In this document: positions 6,048 through 8,145 of the stretch, piece after piece | How positions within the stretch are numbered: position 1 is the first letter of the stretch | Layout: every line of letters begins with the position of its first letter | Translations under genes and position numbers: made by a program | Assembly (NCBI GenBank): GCA_017394605.1 | Contig: JAFPXU010000023.1 | Span: 1-8,145, forward strand | DNA length: 8,145 nt | Direction of reading: 5' to 3' | DNA from: Clostridia bacterium | GTDB taxonomy: Bacteria > Bacillota_A > Clostridia > Christensenellales > CAG-138 | The notes under the pieces: generated by a model | What the model was told of the DNA's origin: nothing | The model's database searches: none | What the model saw: only the letters and a program-made list of their open reading frames with translations

Positions 6048-6500
6048 TCAGTAATCTTCGTCCGTTTCCGGAAACGTTTCACATTCGATCGAGTACAGAT
6101 CATCCAGCGGAATCCGTGTGCCGTCTGACAGAACGAGCTCCCTGCTGTTGGGTTCAACCTTGCGCACTCTGCCGCGCTTCACCCTGTACGCTCCGCCGGA
6201 TTTCTTCCCGTCCGCCGCGAAATACCGGAAATCCGCCTCGGGCGTTTCCTCTCCCGTGTTCATCAGGAACCGAAGCCGTCTTTCCAGTTCCTGCCTTGCG
6301 TCCTCTTCCGGCTGCGCCTTTTCGACCGTTTCCCGCGCCGTCTCCCTTATCACATCCCCGTATCCGGACAAAGCGTCAAACGGGGCAAACTGCGCGGCAC
6401 GTTTCAGTAAAGGCATTCTTGCATGTTTGACCGACTGATGATGCGGAAGTCCGATAATGTCATCATATGGTCCGTTTCCGTTTTTGATCGCACCGTCCAT
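6048..6500 (-). CDS. YolD-like family protein
   Basis: This 150-residue protein resembles the YolD-like family, small proteins that in many Firmicutes accompany a Y-family DNA polymerase (DinB/UmuC-like) gene. Recognisable parts are YDDIIGLPHHQSVKHARMP (12-30), RAAQFAPFDALSGYGDVI (34-51), the charged helix that follows (about 52-80), and a C-terminal small beta domain GGAYRVKRGRVRKVE (102-116) ending DGTRIPLDDLYSIE (126-139). There is no signal peptide or membrane segment. The ATG at 6500 is 2 bases after the stop of the second CobW gene and has only a weak ribosome site, so it probably relies on translational coupling; a TTG two codons earlier (6506) overlaps that stop and is a possible alternative. 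No polymerase gene is adjacent here. Biochemical function is not established; a DNA-repair link is by association only. Confidence 0.82.
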   Translation of the reverse strand: MDGAIKNGNGPYDDIIGLPHHQSVKHARMPLLKRAAQFAPFDALSGYGDVIRETARETVEKAQPEEDARQELERRLRFLMNTGEETPEADFRYFAADGKKSGGAYRVKRGRVRKVEPNSRELVLSDGTRIPLDDLYSIECETFPETDEDY

Positions 6501-6502
6501 GC

Positions 6503-7450
6503 TCAATAGAAAGTCGCAACCGGTTCTTCCGGCTCGGAAGACGGTTTGATCGATTTAACGACCAGAACGGGGCCTTTCCTGCCGTACAGAGATGTGAACC
6601 GCTCAATCACCTTTGCTTCGACTTTATACCACCGCTTGGAACAGATTTGCTCCGGATGATCGTAGAGGCACGCAAGTCCGGCGAACTGGATATCCTCCGC
6701 ACAGCACTGCATCAACTGTCTGCCGATCGCGAAGGTTTTTCTTGGCATGCCTTTTTCAGAAAGTGCAAGTGCGTTCAGGCTTACGGTCTTATCGATATAT
6801 GTTTTAGTGTTCTCCATCAGATCCGCATAGAAAAGGGCGTAGTCCTTGTCCTCAATCTCGATAACAGGCGCGTTGACGTCAAACGGCAGCGGATCGACGA
6901 TCTCATCGTATTCCGCTTTCCCGTTTTCATCCGAATAAACGATCTGTGCCTGCCTGTTTGCCCCGCGGACTATCTTATGAAGCTCCATCCTGTCCATGGA
7001 TTTGGGCACCCGGTTGAAAACAATCATCTCTGCGGTATTCATCTTGTTGAAGACAAGCTGACGCATGTTGGCGTTATACTGCAGGAATGTCGTGCTGTCT
7101 GCGAACATGGTTTCGCCCGCAATTACCCATTCTCTCGGAAGGACCTGGAAAAAATCAGTCAGAAGCCACATGCCGTTATATTCCACAACGACCTGTTCGG
7201 CGTCATATTTGTTTGTCAGTCTGTCCAGAAGCGCCTCTGTCAGTTTTTTCTGATCCAGCACCGTTTCAATAAATACGTTGTCCGCAGATGCGAATCCGGA
7301 CGGATCCAGTTCCTCCTCCCCTTCTTCACACTGCAGTACCAGAATACGCTGACCTTTGTTGAAGCTAGGATCCGCCAGGACGCTCTGGATGAACGTCGTT
7401 TTTCCGGAATCCAGGAATCCCGTGAACAGAAATACCGGGATGTCTGTCAT
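6503..7450 (-). CDS. Divergent CobW/COG0523-like GTPase with DUF1980-like tail
   Basis: The N-terminal 210 residues follow the CobW/COG0523 P-loop fold: Walker A GFLDSGKTT (11-19), a switch-I-like CEEGEEELD (41-49) where typical members have NEFGE, and a Walker-B-like VVVEYNG (87-93). Two hallmark motifs are missing. The CxCC metal site expected after switch I is replaced around 60-67 (FIETVLDQ). The guanine-specificity NKxD is replaced by FNRVPKS (145-151). Residues about 236-315 read GRQLMQCCAEDIQFAG (243-258), then KRWYKVEAKV (272-281) and a PVLVVKSI..P..P ending. This resembles the C-terminal half of DUF1980/TIGR03943 proteins, found with metal permeases and CobW proteins. The ATG overlaps the previous CobW stop by 4 bases (ATGA). 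It probably handles zinc or another divalent metal together with that protein; nucleotide preference is uncertain. The family assignment is firm, the tail assignment is from motif memory. Confidence 0.82.
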   Translation of the reverse strand: MTDIPVFLFTGFLDSGKTTFIQSVLADPSFNKGQRILVLQCEEGEEELDPSGFASADNVFIETVLDQKKLTEALLDRLTNKYDAEQVVVEYNGMWLLTDFFQVLPREWVIAGETMFADSTTFLQYNANMRQLVFNKMNTAEMIVFNRVPKSMDRMELHKIVRGANRQAQIVYSDENGKAEYDEIVDPLPFDVNAPVIEIEDKDYALFYADLMENTKTYIDKTVSLNALALSEKGMPRKTFAIGRQLMQCCAEDIQFAGLACLYDHPEQICSKRWYKVEAKVIERFTSLYGRKGPVLVVKSIKPSSEPEEPVATFY

Positions 7451-8145
7451 ACGCCGAACAACTCCTTCAATGCGTCTTCTTTCAATTCGGAACCGATCAC
7501 GCAGATCCTTCCGGTCACAACAGCGGCTCCGCGGCGGATGTCAGTCTCCTCGGGAACGTAATCGAAATAGAGCCACTCCCCGTCAGTCGAATCAACCGCG
7601 CCTTTGCTGCGTAGGACGATTCCGTAAGCGTCCTTGTCATCCAGTTTTGCCAGAATAGCTTTCAGCTCCTCCTCAGAGTACTTTCTGGGCGTTTCCAGTC
7701 CCCAACTTACAAAGACCTCGTCCGCGTCATGCCCGTGATGATGGTGATGATGACCGTGTTCGTCATGATGGTGGTGATGGTGCTCATGCTCATCCTCATC
7801 TTCGTCATCATCGTGGTGATGGTGATGATGCTCGTGTTCGTCCCCGTCTTCGTCGTCATGATGGTGATGGTGATGATGTTCTTCGTGCTCCGCCTGTTCC
7901 GCGAGTTCTCTCAGCGCTTCGGCAAGCGTATCCTTCTTTTCCATAGCGGAGAGAATCGTCGCGCCTTCCAGTTGCGGCCATGGCGTCGTGATGATGGTCG
8001 CATTCGGATTGTGCTGTTTCAGAAGCTCCACGACATCTGCCAGCTTCTTTTCGGAAATATCGTCCGTTCGGCTCAAAACGATACAGCTCGCGGCTTCGAT
8101 CTGGTTGTTGTAAAATTCTCCGAAGTTAGCGATATACGCCTTCGC
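7447..8145 (-). CDS. CobW/COG0523 family GTP-binding metallochaperone, C-terminal part, histidine-rich (5' end beyond the window)
   Basis: The frame is open to base 8145, so the first visible codon is internal; 232 residues remain. The P-loop and CxCC region lie beyond the right edge. The visible start ANFGEFYNNQIEAASCIVLS (6-25) leads to SRTD (25-28), the guanine-specificity motif in its common S/NRTD form. After a linker comes a tract of 30 histidines mixed with Asp/Glu (about 87-139), then a CobW C-terminal domain: VSWGLETPRKYSEEEL (146-161), YGIVLRSKG (178-186), WLYFDYVPEE (194-203) and GRICVIGS (213-220). Histidine-rich linkers in this family bind zinc, nickel or cobalt. The TTG at 8076 is inside the conserved LSRTD region and is not a start. 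It is the first visible gene of the four-gene run and overlaps the next gene by 4 bases. Confidence 0.92.
   Translation of the reverse strand, partial: AKAYIANFGEFYNNQIEAASCIVLSRTDDISEKKLADVVELLKQHNPNATIITTPWPQLEGATILSAMEKKDTLAEALRELAEQAEHEEHHHHHHHDDEDGDEHEHHHHHHDDDEDEDEHEHHHHHHDEHGHHHHHHGHDADEVFVSWGLETPRKYSEEELKAILAKLDDKDAYGIVLRSKGAVDSTDGEWLYFDYVPEETDIRRGAAVVTGRICVIGSELKEDALKELFGV
7729..7887 (-). repeat. Histidine/acidic tract coding repeat, 16-residue period
   Basis: Inside the first CobW gene, 30 histidines fall in four runs of 6-7 separated by Asp/Glu-rich spacers. The two central units (7801-7848 and 7753-7800) are 48 bases each and agree at 34 of 48 positions by eye, most differences being third-position transitions. 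A third, weaker unit is at 7849-7896. The units look like an old internal duplication kept for metal binding rather than a recent DNA slippage product. Confidence 0.7.

Noticed and set aside
6647..7561. 304-codon plus-strand open frame opposite the CobW genes
   Set aside because: It is antisense to motif-bearing GTPase sequence and crosses the junction of two real genes without a ribosome site.
7729..7896. Repeated GTGATG/CATCAC-like units that look like a microsatellite or repeat array
   Set aside because: They are in frame within a CobW gene and encode the His/Asp/Glu linker; there are no unique spacers as in CRISPR.
8074..8076. TTG at 8076 as the start of the first CobW gene
   Set aside because: It lies inside the conserved IVLSRTD stretch and the frame is open to the window edge with recognisable CobW sequence upstream.

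Overview
The window (about half G+C by eye) looks like chromosomal DNA of an anaerobic low-to-mid GC Firmicute, probably a Clostridia-type lineage. This is inferred from gene content: an UPF0210/ACT pair, a YolD-like protein, paired CobW-type GTPases, strong Shine-Dalgarno sites, and four extended -10 (TGN-TATNNT) promoter elements. I see no tRNA, rRNA, insertion sequence, CRISPR array or phage gene. Coding density is high and no gene-free stretch exceeds about 215 bases.

Left (1-1565, minus strand): the start of a carbohydrate-type ABC importer operon, with the ATPase (UgpC/MalK type) first, then a MalF/UgpA-type permease that runs off the left edge. A 214-base divergent regulatory region (1566-1779) holds a promoter on each strand and two inverted repeats sharing ACGGA/TCCGT half-sites. 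On the plus strand follow a stand-alone cyclic-nucleotide-binding domain protein and, 3 bases later, a sugar-phosphate isomerase/epimerase-type TIM barrel with a complete metal-ligand set.

Middle (3024-5369): convergent to the TIM barrel is the two-gene unit ACT-domain protein (UPF0237) then UPF0210 (PFL-fold), read leftward from its own promoter. The stop codons of the TIM barrel and UPF0210 genes lie in one small palindrome. Divergent from the ACT gene is a GNAT acetyltransferase, whose 3' end overlaps the next gene, on the opposite strand, by 38 bases.

Right (5332-8145, minus strand): a tightly packed four-gene run. In order of transcription it is a CobW/COG0523 GTPase with a 30-histidine linker (its N-terminal half lies beyond the right edge), a second divergent CobW-like GTPase, a YolD-like protein, and RNase PH (rph). 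Junctions are a 4-base overlap, a 2-base gap and a 17-base gap. The second GTPase lacks the CxCC metal motif and the NKxD guanine motif. Its tail resembles the C-terminal part of DUF1980/TIGR03943 proteins, which are known from metal-homeostasis operons, so the pair is probably a zinc (or other divalent metal) handling module linked to RNA processing. The two most unusual items are this GTPase and the cyclic-nucleotide sensor coupled to a sugar isomerase opposite an ABC importer.
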